From: Streptomyces chattanoogensis
GTDB lineage: Bacteria > Actinomycetota > Actinomycetes > Streptomycetales > Streptomycetaceae
Reading direction: 5' to 3'
NCBI RefSeq assembly: GCF_001294335.1
Contig: NZ_LGKG01000163.1
Coordinates: 124,001-188,000, forward strand
DNA length: 64,000 nucleotides
Made by a program: the position numbers and the translations under genes. Below are positions 24,960 through 33,536 of this stretch, piece after piece (positions within the stretch are counted from its first letter, which is position 1; each line of letters starts with the position of its first letter). The notes beneath the pieces are model-generated. The model was not told the DNA's origin. It made no database searches and worked only from the letters and a program-made list of their open reading frames with translations.

Positions 24960-25703
24960 TCAGGTGCCCGGCTTACGGCCGTAGACGTGGACGTCGTCGC
25001 CGTTCCTGAGCAGGGCCCAGTATTTCCTGGCGTCGTTGCTGCGCATGTTGACGCAGCCGTGCGAGCCCGGGGCCGACCAGACGCTGCCGCTGATGGAGTG
25101 GAAGGCCTGGCCGCCGTCGAAGAACTGGCTGTAGGGCATGGCGACGTGGTAGAGCGTCGACATGTGGTGCAGATGGCGCCAGTAGATCTTCTTGGCGCCC
25201 GTACGGGTCTCGAATCCGTCGCGGCCGGTACGGACCGGCACGGGACCGAACACCAGCTTCGATCCGTCCTGGATCCAGCTGAGCTGGCGGGTCAGGTCGA
25301 CGCAGGCGATGCGCCCCCGGTTGGTCGGGCACTTGCGGGCCTGGTTCGGGTGGTGCCCCGCCGCCCGCTGCGGTGCGACCAGCTTCATCACGCCCCAGGT
25401 GATGGGGCCCGCGTAGCCGATGTTCGGGGTGATGCCGTGGCTGGTCTGGAAGGCACGGATCGCCCGGCAGTCGGACGCCGACTGGCGGCCGTCCACGCGC
25501 AGTCCGAGGAATCGCTCGGCCTGCTTCTGGTACGGACCGCGGAACGCGGTGCACGGGGATGCGGCAGCTGCCGAGGCCGGGGAGCCGAAGGCCACCGTCA
25601 GCGGGACGGTCAGCGCCGTGAGGGCGAGGGCCGCACCCGTACGACGGCGGACCCCGGCTCCGGCTCCGGACCGGCGCATACGCAGGTTCAGTATTCGTCT
25701 CAT
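24960..25703 (-). CDS. L,D-transpeptidase with peptidoglycan-binding domain
   Basis: 247 residues from ATG 25703. A basic N-terminus and hydrophobic core (TGAALALTALTVPLTVAFG) ending in SPASAAAA give a Sec signal. Residues ~50-110 form a peptidoglycan-binding domain (AERFLGLRVDGRQSASDCRA, IRAFQTSHGITPNIGY). The YkuD catalytic domain ends with HSISGSVWSAPGSHGCVNM, containing the conserved His, Ser and nucleophilic Cys. It forms 3-3 cross-links or attaches proteins in the cell wall. The gene ends at the shared hairpin and is convergent with the YiiX-like gene. Confidence 0.92.
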   Translation of the reverse strand: MRRILNLRMRRSGAGAGVRRRTGAALALTALTVPLTVAFGSPASAAAASPCTAFRGPYQKQAERFLGLRVDGRQSASDCRAIRAFQTSHGITPNIGYAGPITWGVMKLVAPQRAAGHHPNQARKCPTNRGRIACVDLTRQLSWIQDGSKLVFGPVPVRTGRDGFETRTGAKKIYWRHLHHMSTLYHVAMPYSQFFDGGQAFHSISGSVWSAPGSHGCVNMRSNDARKYWALLRNGDDVHVYGRKPGT

Positions 25704-25839
25704 ACCGGGTAGGACCGTGTGCCCCACGTGCCGGTTGCAGACCCGCGCCACCGGACATGTCTGCTACGTCGCATTACGGCCATCCGGCAGCCGTCCGACG
25801 GCCTTGTGGCGGAACCCGGGCGACCGGGGAGGCGAGCGG

Positions 25840-25876
25840 GGCCGCCCGGCCGCTCCTGAGGTGCGGCCGGGCGGCC
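25840..25876. terminator. Terminator hairpin of the AMIN-like gene
   Basis: GGCCGCCCGGCCGC (25840-25853) pairs with GCGGCCGGGCGGCC (25863-25876), a 14-bp stem with a 9-base loop, 17 bases past the stop of the AMIN-like gene. Confidence 0.88.
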
Positions 25877-25892
25877 TTGACGCCGGGGTGGA

Positions 25893-26468
25893 TCACCAGT
25901 TGTGCGCGACGTCCACGATCAGCTGATGGCCGGACTGGGACACCCGGAACGGCAGCTTGGCGCGAGTGCCCAGGCCGACCTGGGTCTGCCCCTCGAAGCT
26001 CGCCCCGAACTTGGTGTCCTTGAACGTCTTGTATCCGGCGATGTCCACACCGGGCAGCGGCTTGCCGGCCTTGCCGGGGTAGCTCTGCTTACCCGTCGAC
26101 GCGTCGTAGCTGGGTGCGGACACGAAGATCTGCAGGATGGCGCCGCCCTTGACCGGTATCACGTCGCCGGAGCCGTCCTGCCGGAACTTGTCGACATACC
26201 CGACGTGGTAGCCGACCTTGCCCCGCGCACCGCTGATGTCGAAGACCATGCGGTCGTAGCATGCGCTCCGGCTGGTCTTGATGTTCTTCAGCGGCGTGCC
26301 GTTCGAGCCGGTGGCCGACTTGACGCCACTGCCCCAGGCCGTCGAACAGGCCGCGGCCGGGGCCGCCTTGCCCGCCGGAGCGGACGCGGCACCGGCCGCC
26401 CCGGCCGTGGTCGCCAGCCCGGCTGCCGCGAGCACGAGGGCCGCAGCCGCTGTTCCCAACCGTCGCAA
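25893..26468 (-). CDS. Secreted AMIN-like domain protein
   Basis: 191 residues starting at a TTG that is fixed by a perfect ribosome site (AGGAGGTAAATC). A Sec signal (LGTAAAALVLAAAGLATTAG) is followed by an Ala/Pro linker and a ~140-residue beta domain containing CYDRMVFDISGARGKVGYHV and FRVSQSGHQLIVDVAHNW, the hallmark of actinobacterial AMIN-like domains, thought to bind cell-wall polymers. Two cysteines (ACSTAW, SACYDR) can pair. Ends at a strong hairpin. Its own promoter lies in the 178 bases upstream. Confidence 0.85.
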   Translation of the reverse strand: MRRLGTAAAALVLAAAGLATTAGAAGAASAPAGKAAPAAACSTAWGSGVKSATGSNGTPLKNIKTSRSACYDRMVFDISGARGKVGYHVGYVDKFRQDGSGDVIPVKGGAILQIFVSAPSYDASTGKQSYPGKAGKPLPGVDIAGYKTFKDTKFGASFEGQTQVGLGTRAKLPFRVSQSGHQLIVDVAHNW

Positions 26469-26646
26469 GATTTACCTCCTGAGAAGAAGTGCGTACAGGT
26501 GCATGCGGAAGGACGGGTGAACCTGCGGCTGCGTTGCCCGGCAGCGGGGTTTTGGCCAAGGGTGGCGCCAAGTTGTCGCGAAACCGAAGTTGTTGATCAC
26601 CGGTTGCGGCGGGCCCGGTACACGCCCCGCCGCATCCCGGTGGCTG

Positions 26647-27273
26647 TCAGGCGTCGGCCGCCTGACGGCCCGCTTCGGTGCTGGCGAAGATGTTCGGCTT
26701 CTCCAGCGCGTCCGAACCGTCGCCGCGGACCGCCTCGATCCACTCCGCGGTGGTGGCGACCGAGGCGAAGCGGGACTGCATCACGACCAGCACGGCCCGG
26801 TGGAGCTCCTCGGCGGTCACGCTTCCGGCGCGGTTGGACATGGCCAGGGTGCCGGTGGCGTCGGAGAGGAATTCGACCGCGTAGCCACGGTGAGCGGCGT
26901 CGCGGGCGGTGGACTCGTCACAGTTCTGGGTCATGTACCCGACGATGGTGAGGGTGTCGATACCGCGGGCGGCCAGCCAGTCGTCGAGGCCGGTCCCGGC
27001 GAAGGAGGAGGGCAGCGCCTTTTCGACGAGGTGGTCGTGCGCGCGTATCGCGACGGTCTCGTGCAGGGCGAAGCCCTCGCTGCCGCGGGCGAAGATCGGC
27101 GAGGTCTCCGGGGCGGCCTGCTGGACCACGACCACGGGGATACCGGCCTCGGCGGCGGTGTCCATCGCGGAACCGATATTGCCCAGGCTCTCCTTCACGT
27201 CCGGGTAGCCGATCGGCAGATTGCCGGTGACGTACTCGTTCTGTACGTCGATGACGAGAAGGGCTCGCTTCAT
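26647..27273 (-). CDS. Isochorismatase-family cysteine hydrolase
   Basis: 208 residues. The catalytic triad is in place: Asp in LLVIDVQNEYVTG (residue 9), Lys in DHLVEKALPSSFAGT (about 85), Cys in TIVGYMTQNCDESTARDAA (about 118). The cis-peptide region before the Cys is conserved. The family includes nicotinamidases, isochorismatases and N-carbamoyl amidases; the Cys rather than Gly excludes isochorismatase itself and points to an amidase-type reaction. Cytoplasmic, monocistronic. Confidence 0.88.
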   Translation of the reverse strand: MKRALLVIDVQNEYVTGNLPIGYPDVKESLGNIGSAMDTAAEAGIPVVVVQQAAPETSPIFARGSEGFALHETVAIRAHDHLVEKALPSSFAGTGLDDWLAARGIDTLTIVGYMTQNCDESTARDAAHRGYAVEFLSDATGTLAMSNRAGSVTAEELHRAVLVVMQSRFASVATTAEWIEAVRGDGSDALEKPNIFASTEAGRQAADA

Positions 27274-27357
27274 AAGGGTGCTCTTTCATGCGGGAGGACG
27301 CGGTGCGGAAGTGTCAGCGCGGCCGGAGCCCGGGCAGGGCCCGGGCGGGCGCGATCA

Positions 27358-27403
27358 CTGTAATCCCCTTGATCGCAAACCCCTTGATCCGTAACCCCCT
27401 TGC
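27358..27403. repeat. Degenerate direct repeat of CCCCTTGATC
   Basis: Three units, AATCCCCTTGATCGC, AAACCCCTTGATCCGT and AACCCCCTTGCC, run in a row upstream of the isochorismatase-family gene. Spacing is 16-17 bases. Could be regulatory or slippage. Confidence 0.5.
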
Positions 27404-27414
27404 CCCCCGCCGGT

Positions 27415-27810
27415 TCACCCTTCGGCGCGGCGCCTGCGGTCGTCGAGCTCCGCGGGGAACTCCCGGTCCGTCGGCTTGGGGGACTCCGGCCCGTACTCCG
27501 TCATGACGACAGTCTGCTCGATGCGGACGATGCGGTAGACGCCGCCACCGAGAATGACCTGGTCGGCCGCCTCGCTCTGGATGTCGTCGGCCACCTGGAG
27601 GTAGCGGTCACCCCACGCCGGGTTGCGCACGGCGTGGCCCCGGAAGATTTCGGCGAGGCCGTGCCGCGCCCCCTTCTCGGTGGGCAGCGCCGGGAACATC
27701 TGCCGCCAGCCGCGGCCTTCGAGGGCCATGGCCGCATAGGCGGTGTACGGGGACGTCCGGGCAGCTCCGCCCCTGCGGCCGACGCGGTCATCGTTGCTGC
27801 TGTTCGTCAT
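27415..27810 (-). CDS. Hypothetical actinobacterial protein (possibly DUF5954-like)
   Basis: 131 residues from the ATG giving MTNSSNDDRVGRRGGAARTS; an ATG eight codons upstream has no better ribosome site. The sequence contains RYLQVADDIQSEAADQVILG and VYRIVRIEQTVVMTEYGPES, ending in a basic/acidic tail DREFPAELDDRRRRAEG. The RIVRIEQ element followed by GPE(S/G)P(K/R)P resembles small Streptomyces proteins of the DUF5954 type, an assignment I hold loosely. No membrane segment. Function unknown. Confidence 0.6.
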   Translation of the reverse strand: MTNSSNDDRVGRRGGAARTSPYTAYAAMALEGRGWRQMFPALPTEKGARHGLAEIFRGHAVRNPAWGDRYLQVADDIQSEAADQVILGGGVYRIVRIEQTVVMTEYGPESPKPTDREFPAELDDRRRRAEG

Positions 27811-27868
27811 GGATCCAGCATGGCGAGGGAGCACATATTCCCTGGGTACTTGACGGGGAATCCTCCTA

Positions 27869-29059
27869 TCAGGTGACCAGGGCGTTCGAGGGCCCCGGCC
27901 GGAAGGGGATGGTGCGCCAGGGACCGGCCGGATCGCCGGTGAGGATGCGGTGCGGGGACAGCGCGGAGCTGTACATATGGCCGAAGGATTCCTCGTCGAA
28001 GCGGAGGGCGCGGCCGAGGATGTAGCCCGCCGAGAACTCCTCCCAGGAGGCGTAGTGCTCCTGGCAGAGCTCTCCGGCGCGGATCACGGCCTTCTCCACC
28101 TCGGGCAGATCGGTGAAGCGGGCTCCCAGGCCCCAGCGGGCGAAGTTGACCGCACGCCCGAAGTCGTAGCCGAGGGCCGACGTGACACAGCCGTCGGCGG
28201 GCAGAACGCCATCGGCACGGAAGCGGGACTCGTAGCGGACGATCTGGCCGATCAGCGCCATGGCCTCGACGACCGTCTCTTCGTCCCCGCCCCGTTCCCG
28301 GAGATCGGCGGCGGTCGCCCGGCGCCACAGTTGCACGTCGGTGTGCGCCCCGGGCGAGCGGCGGGCGATCTCGCGGCGGACCATGAGCGCGAACTCCGGG
28401 AGGGGCGGGCTGTTACGGCCCTCCAGCAGGTACGTCAGCTGCTCGAGCCACCGTTCCCGGTCCTCGACGCCCCAGGAGTCGCGCAGTGTCGCCACGTCGC
28501 GCCGGTAGTCGCCGCAGACATCGCCGAGGTCGTTCCACAGCACCTGGTTGTGGACGGCCAGATGGGTACCGCAGGCCAGGCCGTGCGCGAGCGGGCCCTG
28601 GAGCGGGCCGCTGTACTTGGTGATCAGTTCGTCGTCGTCATGGCCGCGCCCGGGCACCTCGTCCACCAACGTCTGCCAGTCGGCGTCCTGGCCCCGGTAT
28701 CCGGGGAAGAACGCCTCCTCGGGACATCCCGGGTTGACGAGCAGCCCCGGGATCCGGCCGGCCTCGTCCGCCTCGTCCTCCTCCGAGACCGGTGGGAGAT
28801 CGATCTCGCACAGGACGAGTTTCTCGCTCCGGTCTGGCATCTGGCCGCGGGTGTGGACGACGAAGCAGCGCCCGCCGTCGGGTGCCTTGAACACCAGCAT
28901 CGGGGCCTCGCCGCCGCACTCGTCCACCTCCTCCTTGAGCACATAGGTGAAGGTGTCCGCCGCGAGCAGGATGCGCTTGTAGGCGTCCCAGTCCTCGCGT
29001 GACTTGGCTTCGTACAGGTCGAGTTCGACGTCCGTCGGCGGTATCCAGCCGGTTGCCAT
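27869..29059 (-). CDS. DUF1266-type protein
   Basis: 396 residues from ATG 29059 (MATGWIPPTDVELDLYEAKS); the open frame beyond this is not protein-like. The first ~110 residues resemble an SseB-like domain (VLCEIDLPPVSEEDEADEAG). The C-terminal ~230 residues have DUF1266 features: LTYLLEGRNSPPLPEFALMV, YDFGRAVNFARWGLGARFTD, and SAGYILGRALRFDEESFGHM. DUF1266 proteins are widespread in Streptomyces and often occur near polymorphic toxin loci, but nothing of that kind is adjacent here. Cytoplasmic. Confidence 0.72.
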   Translation of the reverse strand: MATGWIPPTDVELDLYEAKSREDWDAYKRILLAADTFTYVLKEEVDECGGEAPMLVFKAPDGGRCFVVHTRGQMPDRSEKLVLCEIDLPPVSEEDEADEAGRIPGLLVNPGCPEEAFFPGYRGQDADWQTLVDEVPGRGHDDDELITKYSGPLQGPLAHGLACGTHLAVHNQVLWNDLGDVCGDYRRDVATLRDSWGVEDRERWLEQLTYLLEGRNSPPLPEFALMVRREIARRSPGAHTDVQLWRRATAADLRERGGDEETVVEAMALIGQIVRYESRFRADGVLPADGCVTSALGYDFGRAVNFARWGLGARFTDLPEVEKAVIRAGELCQEHYASWEEFSAGYILGRALRFDEESFGHMYSSALSPHRILTGDPAGPWRTIPFRPGPSNALVT

Positions 29060-29327
29060 GCTTGTCCGTTCCCCCTGGTCGTGCCGGTCGCCCGAGCGCG
29101 CCGGGTGCCTGGCCACGCTCTTTTCCCGTGACCCTAGCGGGCTGCTCGCCCTACCGTGCGCCGGGCGGCACGGCGGGCGTGCTCCTGGCCCCGGGTACCG
29201 CGGACCGGTGGCAGATCTTCCCGTCGGGGAGCGGAAACAGCAGGTCACAGCGGTGTCCCGGAGCGTGCGCAGTGGCGCAATACTGCGGCAACACCATGGG
29301 CCGGATCCCGTCGGTATGGTCCGGCAC

Positions 29328-30098
29328 ATGCCCGCCGAACGCACCCGCCAGCACGCCGGTCCGGTAGCGGCCGCGCGCCGCCGCCGGCTCCGCGCGGACC
29401 GCGCCCGACAGCTCGCCGACCTGCTGCGCCACCAGATCCTCGGAGGCCGCTTCCCCGGCGGCGTGCTGCCGCACGAGGACATGATCGCAGCGGAGTACGG
29501 CGCCTCCCGCAACACCGTCCGCCAGGCCCTGGACCTGCTGCGCGCCGAGCAGCTGGTGGAGCGCCAGCCGGGCGTCGGGACGGTGGTGGTGTGCCGGAAG
29601 TATCCGCATGCGCTGGACCGGCTGATGGGGCTGGCCGAAACCCTGCATGCGCACGGCAGGGTCACCAATGAGGTGCGGACGATCAGCCCGGTGGCCGCGC
29701 CGGCCCCGGTGGCGGACCGGCTGCGGCTCCCGCCGGGCGCCGAGGTGCTGTACGTGGAGCGGCTGCGCCGGCTGGACGGGCTGCCGCTGTCGCTGGACCT
29801 GACCTATATCCCGATGGACATCGGTCTGCCCCTGCTCGGTGCGGACTTGGAGAACAACGACATCTTCCGGCTGATCGAGGAGACCGCCCAACAGCCGCTG
29901 GGCACGGCCGAGATGACGCTCGAGGCGGTCAACGCCGATGCGCATTCGGCCGCCGTGCTCCAGGCCCCGCGCGGCACGGCCGTCCTGATGCTGGAACGTC
30001 TCACCCATCTCGCCGACGGCTGTCCCGTCGACCTGGAATTCATCCGGTTCCGTGGTGACCGCATCACCATGCGCGGCCTGCTGCGCCGCACCCTCTGA
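29328..30098 (+). CDS. GntR/UTRA family transcriptional regulator
   Basis: 256 residues from ATG 29328 (MPAERTRQHAGPVAAARRRR); an in-frame ATG four codons earlier is possible. The GntR winged helix is clear (RARQLADLLRHQILGGRFPG, HEDMIAAEYGASRNTVRQAL, VERQPGVGTVVV, residues ~25-95), followed by a UTRA ligand domain (about 115-250: ADRLRLPPGAEVLYVERLRR, DIFRLIEETAQQPLGTAEMT). It heads the ferredoxin/ABC/flavoprotein operon with 42 bases to the next gene, so it is likely an autoregulated sensor of the imported compound. I saw no clear operator in the 268 bases upstream. Confidence 0.9.
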   Translation: MPAERTRQHAGPVAAARRRRLRADRARQLADLLRHQILGGRFPGGVLPHEDMIAAEYGASRNTVRQALDLLRAEQLVERQPGVGTVVVCRKYPHALDRLMGLAETLHAHGRVTNEVRTISPVAAPAPVADRLRLPPGAEVLYVERLRRLDGLPLSLDLTYIPMDIGLPLLGADLENNDIFRLIEETAQQPLGTAEMTLEAVNADAHSAAVLQAPRGTAVLMLERLTHLADGCPVDLEFIRFRGDRITMRGLLRRTL

Positions 30099-30140
30099 GC
30101 CCGTACGCGCACCCCCGAACCCCGTTCCCTGGAGACCCCC

Positions 30141-30368
30141 ATGGCTCTTGCGCCCCAGCGTGCCGACGTGCCGGTGACCATCGACGCGTCCCAGTGCATC
30201 GACGGCTGCACGCTCTGCGTCGACATGTGCCCGCTCGACTCCCTCGCCATCGACCCGGCCAGCAACAAGGCCTATATGCACGTCGACGAGTGCTGGTACT
30301 GCGGCCCGTGCGCCGCGCGCTGTCCCACCGGCGCGGTCACGGTCAACATGCCCTATTTGTTGCGATGA
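30141..30368 (+). CDS. Two-cluster 4Fe-4S ferredoxin (AprB-like)
   Basis: 75 residues with GGAGACCCCC upstream. Two cysteine sets: SQCIDGCTLCVDMCPLD (spacing C-x3-C-x2-C-x3-C, the first gap one residue longer than the usual C-x2-C) and CWYCGPCAARCPTGA (standard). Together with the tight link to the AprA-like flavoprotein this resembles AprB, the electron-transfer subunit of adenylylsulfate reductase, minus AprB's C-terminal tail. I infer that it shuttles electrons to or from the flavoprotein encoded three genes on. 13 bases separate it from the lipoprotein gene. Confidence 0.88.
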   Translation: MALAPQRADVPVTIDASQCIDGCTLCVDMCPLDSLAIDPASNKAYMHVDECWYCGPCAARCPTGAVTVNMPYLLR

Positions 30369-30381
30369 GAGGCACCTCCCC

Positions 30382-31749
30382 ATGCAGCGCACAGTCAACA
30401 AGTGCACCGTCCCCGCCACGGCCGCGGCCCTGCTCCTCCCCCTCGCGCTCACCGGCTGCGGCACCGCCGCACAGGCGGGCGACGGCAGGACCGTGACCGT
30501 GACCGTCGGCTACCAGTCCAAGACCATCAACACCGTCACCGCCGGCACCCTCCTGCGCTCCCTCGGCTCCTTCGAACGCGAACTGCGCGCGCAGGGCAGA
30601 CGGGACGGCAGGACGTACAAGGTGGTGTGGCAGGACTACGCGACCGGGGCGCCGATCACCGCGCAGATGGTCGCCGGGAAGATCGACATCGGGTCGATGG
30701 GTGACTTCCCGCTGCTCATCAACGCCGCCCGCGGCACACAGCTGCACGCCCCGACCCGGCTGGTCGCGGCCACCGGCTACAACCTGCGCGGCGCGCTCAA
30801 CACCATTGTCACCAAGCCCGGTTCACCGCTGCGCACCCTGGCGGACCTGCGCGGCAAGAAGGTCTCCAGCAGCGTCGGTTCGGCTTCCGACGGCACCCTC
30901 GTACGGGCCCTGCAGCGCGCCGGGATCGACCCGGAACACGACATCCGCAAGCTCAACCAGCAGCCGGCGGTGGGGGCCTCGGCCCTGCAGTCGGGCGGTG
31001 TGGACGCCCTGTCGCAGTTCGTGGCCTGGCCGGGGCTGCTCGCCTTCCAGGGTAAGGCGCGGGCGCTCTACGACGGGGGTGCGCTGGGGCTGCCCACGTT
31101 CCACGGTGTGACCGTGGCCGACCGTTTCGCCCGGCAACGACCCGCGGTGGTCAAGGCGTTCCTCGCCGCGCAGCGGACCACGACCCGCTATCTGCAGGAC
31201 CATCCGGTCGACGCGGCACAGCGGGTCGCCAAGTCCACCGGGCTGCCGCCCGAGGTGGTCTACCTCTACAACGGCGCGGGCGGCACCGCCACGTTCGATC
31301 CCACCCTCAAACCCCAGCTGGTCGCCGCGCTGAAGAAGGACGTCCCGGTGCTGCGGGCGGCCCGGCTGACCGGGCCGGTGGATGTGGACGCCTTCGTCGA
31401 CGACCGCTATCTGAAGGAGAGTTACGGGGCCGGGTACGTCAAGGCCGTGCGCGCGCTCGCTCATCCGTCGGCCCACGAGGTCTGGCTGCGGGGCGAGAAG
31501 CGTACGCATTCCTTCGGTGACCCGGCGGCGCTGCTGCGGTTCGTGCGGGCGCACCGGGGGGCCGTGCGGGCGGCGTATGTGGCCGATGCGACGACCGGGA
31601 CGCGGTGGTTCGCGGACAAGGCGGTCTGGGTGCGGGACGCCGGGCGGCTGCTGCCGTTCGTGACCCGGGCCGGGGCGGATGCCTGGATACGGCACCATGC
31701 CGGGGCCCGCACCATCGGCTATGCCGCGGCGCTGGAGCGGTCCCGGTGA
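30382..31749 (+). CDS. ABC substrate-binding lipoprotein (SsuA/TauA-like) with C-terminal NosL-like domain
   Basis: 455 residues. Signal peptide with lipobox LTGC (Cys ~26), so it is anchored outside the membrane. Residues ~38-350 are an SsuA/TauA-type periplasmic-binding fold (TVGYQSKTINTVTAGTLLRS, IDIGSMGDFPLLINAARGTQ, KKVSSSVGSASDGTLVRALQ). Family members normally end near 330-350. Here ~90 more residues follow with AAYVADATTGTRWFADKAVW and RAGADAWIRHHAGARTIGYA, matching the core of NosL, a copper-binding lipoprotein of nitrous oxide reductase loci; no Cys or Met metal ligands are evident in it. GTGA overlap with the permease. Confidence 0.87.
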   Translation: MQRTVNKCTVPATAAALLLPLALTGCGTAAQAGDGRTVTVTVGYQSKTINTVTAGTLLRSLGSFERELRAQGRRDGRTYKVVWQDYATGAPITAQMVAGKIDIGSMGDFPLLINAARGTQLHAPTRLVAATGYNLRGALNTIVTKPGSPLRTLADLRGKKVSSSVGSASDGTLVRALQRAGIDPEHDIRKLNQQPAVGASALQSGGVDALSQFVAWPGLLAFQGKARALYDGGALGLPTFHGVTVADRFARQRPAVVKAFLAAQRTTTRYLQDHPVDAAQRVAKSTGLPPEVVYLYNGAGGTATFDPTLKPQLVAALKKDVPVLRAARLTGPVDVDAFVDDRYLKESYGAGYVKAVRALAHPSAHEVWLRGEKRTHSFGDPAALLRFVRAHRGAVRAAYVADATTGTRWFADKAVWVRDAGRLLPFVTRAGADAWIRHHAGARTIGYAAALERSR

Positions 31750-32660
31750 GCGCGGCCCGTATCGCCCGGCGTACGGGTGCGGTGCTCGGGGCGCTCGCCG
31801 TATGGCAGCTGCTCGCTCAGTTCCGGGTGGATGCCTGGCTGCGGTTCTCGCAGTTCCCCACGGTCACCGAGACGGCCCGGGAGTTCGGCCGGCGGCTGGC
31901 CGGGGCGGCGTACTGGCAGGACCTCGGCGAGAGCCTGACCCGGATCGCGACGGGCTTCGCCCTCGCGGCGGTCCTGGGCGTCGCCGTCGGCACCGCCGTC
32001 GCCCGCTCGCCCCTCGCCGCCGATCTGGTGGGCCCGCCGCTGGAGATCGTGCGTCCCGTCCCGGCGATCGCGCTGGTGCCGGTGGCGATCCTGCTCTTCC
32101 CCGGCAATGAACAGGGGATCGTCTTCATCACCTTCGCCGCGGCGTTCTTCCCGGTCCTGGTCGCCACCCGGCACGCGGTCCGGGCGCTGACGCCCGTCTG
32201 GGAGGAAGCGGTGCGCACCATGGGCGGCGGGCGGTGGCGGGTGCTGTGGTCGGTGGTGCTGCCGGGAGCCCTGCCGGGGATCTTCGGCGGGCTGTCGGTG
32301 GGGCTGGGCGTTGCCTGGATCTGTGTGATCTCGGCCGAGATGATCTCCGGTGAGTACGGCGTGGGGTACCGGACCTGGCAGGACTACACGATCGTCGACT
32401 ATCCGGGTGTGTTCGTCGGGATGGCCACGATCGGGCTGCTCGGCTGGGCGACGTCCACGGCGGTGGAGGTGCTGGGCCGGTGGGTGACGCGGTGGCTGCC
32501 CCGGACGGCGGAACATCAGGCCCGGACGCGCCGGCTTCCGCGTACCGCGGGACGCCGGGCGCCGGCGCGGCGGCTGCCCCGTACGGCGCAGGTCCCCGGC
32601 GCGGACACCGGCGGCCGGGGCCCGCGGGCGGCCCTCGACACGATCGGAGAACCGTCGTGA
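31746..32660 (+). CDS. ABC transporter permease (SsuC/TauC-like)
   Basis: 304 residues from the GTG overlapping the lipoprotein stop (GTGA). Five to six membrane spans are visible, e.g. FALAAVLGVAVGTAVA and IVFITFAAAFFPVLVA, with the EAA loop EEAVRTMGGGRWRVLWSVVL PGALPGI (about 165-190) that docks the ATPase. It is the channel subunit for the substrate delivered by the lipoprotein. The C-terminal ~55 residues after the last span are unusual: a basic cytoplasmic tail with three RLPRTA/WLPRTA repeats. GTGA overlap with the ATPase gene. Confidence 0.9.
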   Translation: MSAARIARRTGAVLGALAVWQLLAQFRVDAWLRFSQFPTVTETAREFGRRLAGAAYWQDLGESLTRIATGFALAAVLGVAVGTAVARSPLAADLVGPPLEIVRPVPAIALVPVAILLFPGNEQGIVFITFAAAFFPVLVATRHAVRALTPVWEEAVRTMGGGRWRVLWSVVLPGALPGIFGGLSVGLGVAWICVISAEMISGEYGVGYRTWQDYTIVDYPGVFVGMATIGLLGWATSTAVEVLGRWVTRWLPRTAEHQARTRRLPRTAGRRAPARRLPRTAQVPGADTGGRGPRAALDTIGEPS

Positions 32661-33439
32661 CCAGCACCGACATCGCCGCGGCGGCTCCCGTCGAAGCGTC
32701 CGGGAGCGGTCTGCGGCTCGTCCTCGTGGATGCCGTGCTGGGTCACCCGGGCGCCCCCGTCCTGGACGGCCTGGACCTCGACGTCGCCCCGGGCGAACTC
32801 CTCACCGTCGTCGGCCCGTCCGGCTGCGGCAAGTCGACGCTGCTGCGCACCCTGGCCGGTCTGCTGCCGCTGCTCGGTGGCCGGCTGACCCAGGACGGCG
32901 GGCCCGTCGAGGGACCCGCAGCCGACCGTGCGCTGGTCTTCCAGGAGGACGCGCTGCTGCCCTGGCGCAGCCTGCGGGCCAACGTGGAACTCCCGCTGGC
33001 CATCCGGGGGCTGGCGCGCGCGGCGCGCCGGGCACGGGCCGACGACTGGCTGGCCCGGGTCGGCCTCACCGACCACGCCGCCCGGCTGCCGCACCAGGTC
33101 TCCGGCGGGCAGCGCCAGCGCACCCAGCTGGCCCGTGCGCTGGCCGGGCGGCCGCGCGCGGTCCTGATGGACGAGCCCTTCGGGGCGCTCGACGCCCGGA
33201 CCCGCGCCGGGATGCAGCGGCTGCTGGTGACGGCGCTGCGCGGCACCGGGGCCACCGTCGTCTTCGTCACCCATGACGTGGACGAGGCCCTGTTCCTGGG
33301 CGACCGGGTCGCGCTGCTGGGCACCGGGCGGGTGCTGCCGGTACCGCGGCCGCGGGACCGCGCGGCGCATGCCGACCCGGCGACGGCCGCCCTGCGCCGC
33401 GAGGTCCTGGCATCCCTGGGCGATCGGCCCGACCCGTAG
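32657..33439 (+). CDS. ABC transporter ATP-binding protein (SsuB/TauB-like)
   Basis: 260 residues from the GTG overlapping the permease stop. Complete nucleotide-binding domain: Walker A VVGPSGCGKSTLLRTLAG (about 56), Q-loop LVFQEDALLPWRSL, signature QVSGGQRQRTQLARALAG, Walker B AVLMDEPFGALDARTR, switch FVTHDVDEAL. This is the SsuB/TauB/NrtD lineage. It powers import by the permease and lipoprotein upstream. A 97-base gap separates it from the flavoprotein gene, small enough for one transcript. Confidence 0.92.
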   Translation: MTSTDIAAAAPVEASGSGLRLVLVDAVLGHPGAPVLDGLDLDVAPGELLTVVGPSGCGKSTLLRTLAGLLPLLGGRLTQDGGPVEGPAADRALVFQEDALLPWRSLRANVELPLAIRGLARAARRARADDWLARVGLTDHAARLPHQVSGGQRQRTQLARALAGRPRAVLMDEPFGALDARTRAGMQRLLVTALRGTGATVVFVTHDVDEALFLGDRVALLGTGRVLPVPRPRDRAAHADPATAALRREVLASLGDRPDP

Positions 33440-33536
33440 GCCGTCGCCGGACCCGCTCATCCGGCCGCCGCCTGACCCGGCCGACCGGCCACCGCCCCGT
33501 ACCCGATACGCACGACCGGCCCGTGAAAGGCACCCC

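Noticed and set aside
30382..31749. A nitrous oxide reductase locus, because of the NosL-like domain
   Set aside because: No nosZ, nosD, nosF or nosY is present and the domain lacks evident copper ligands.
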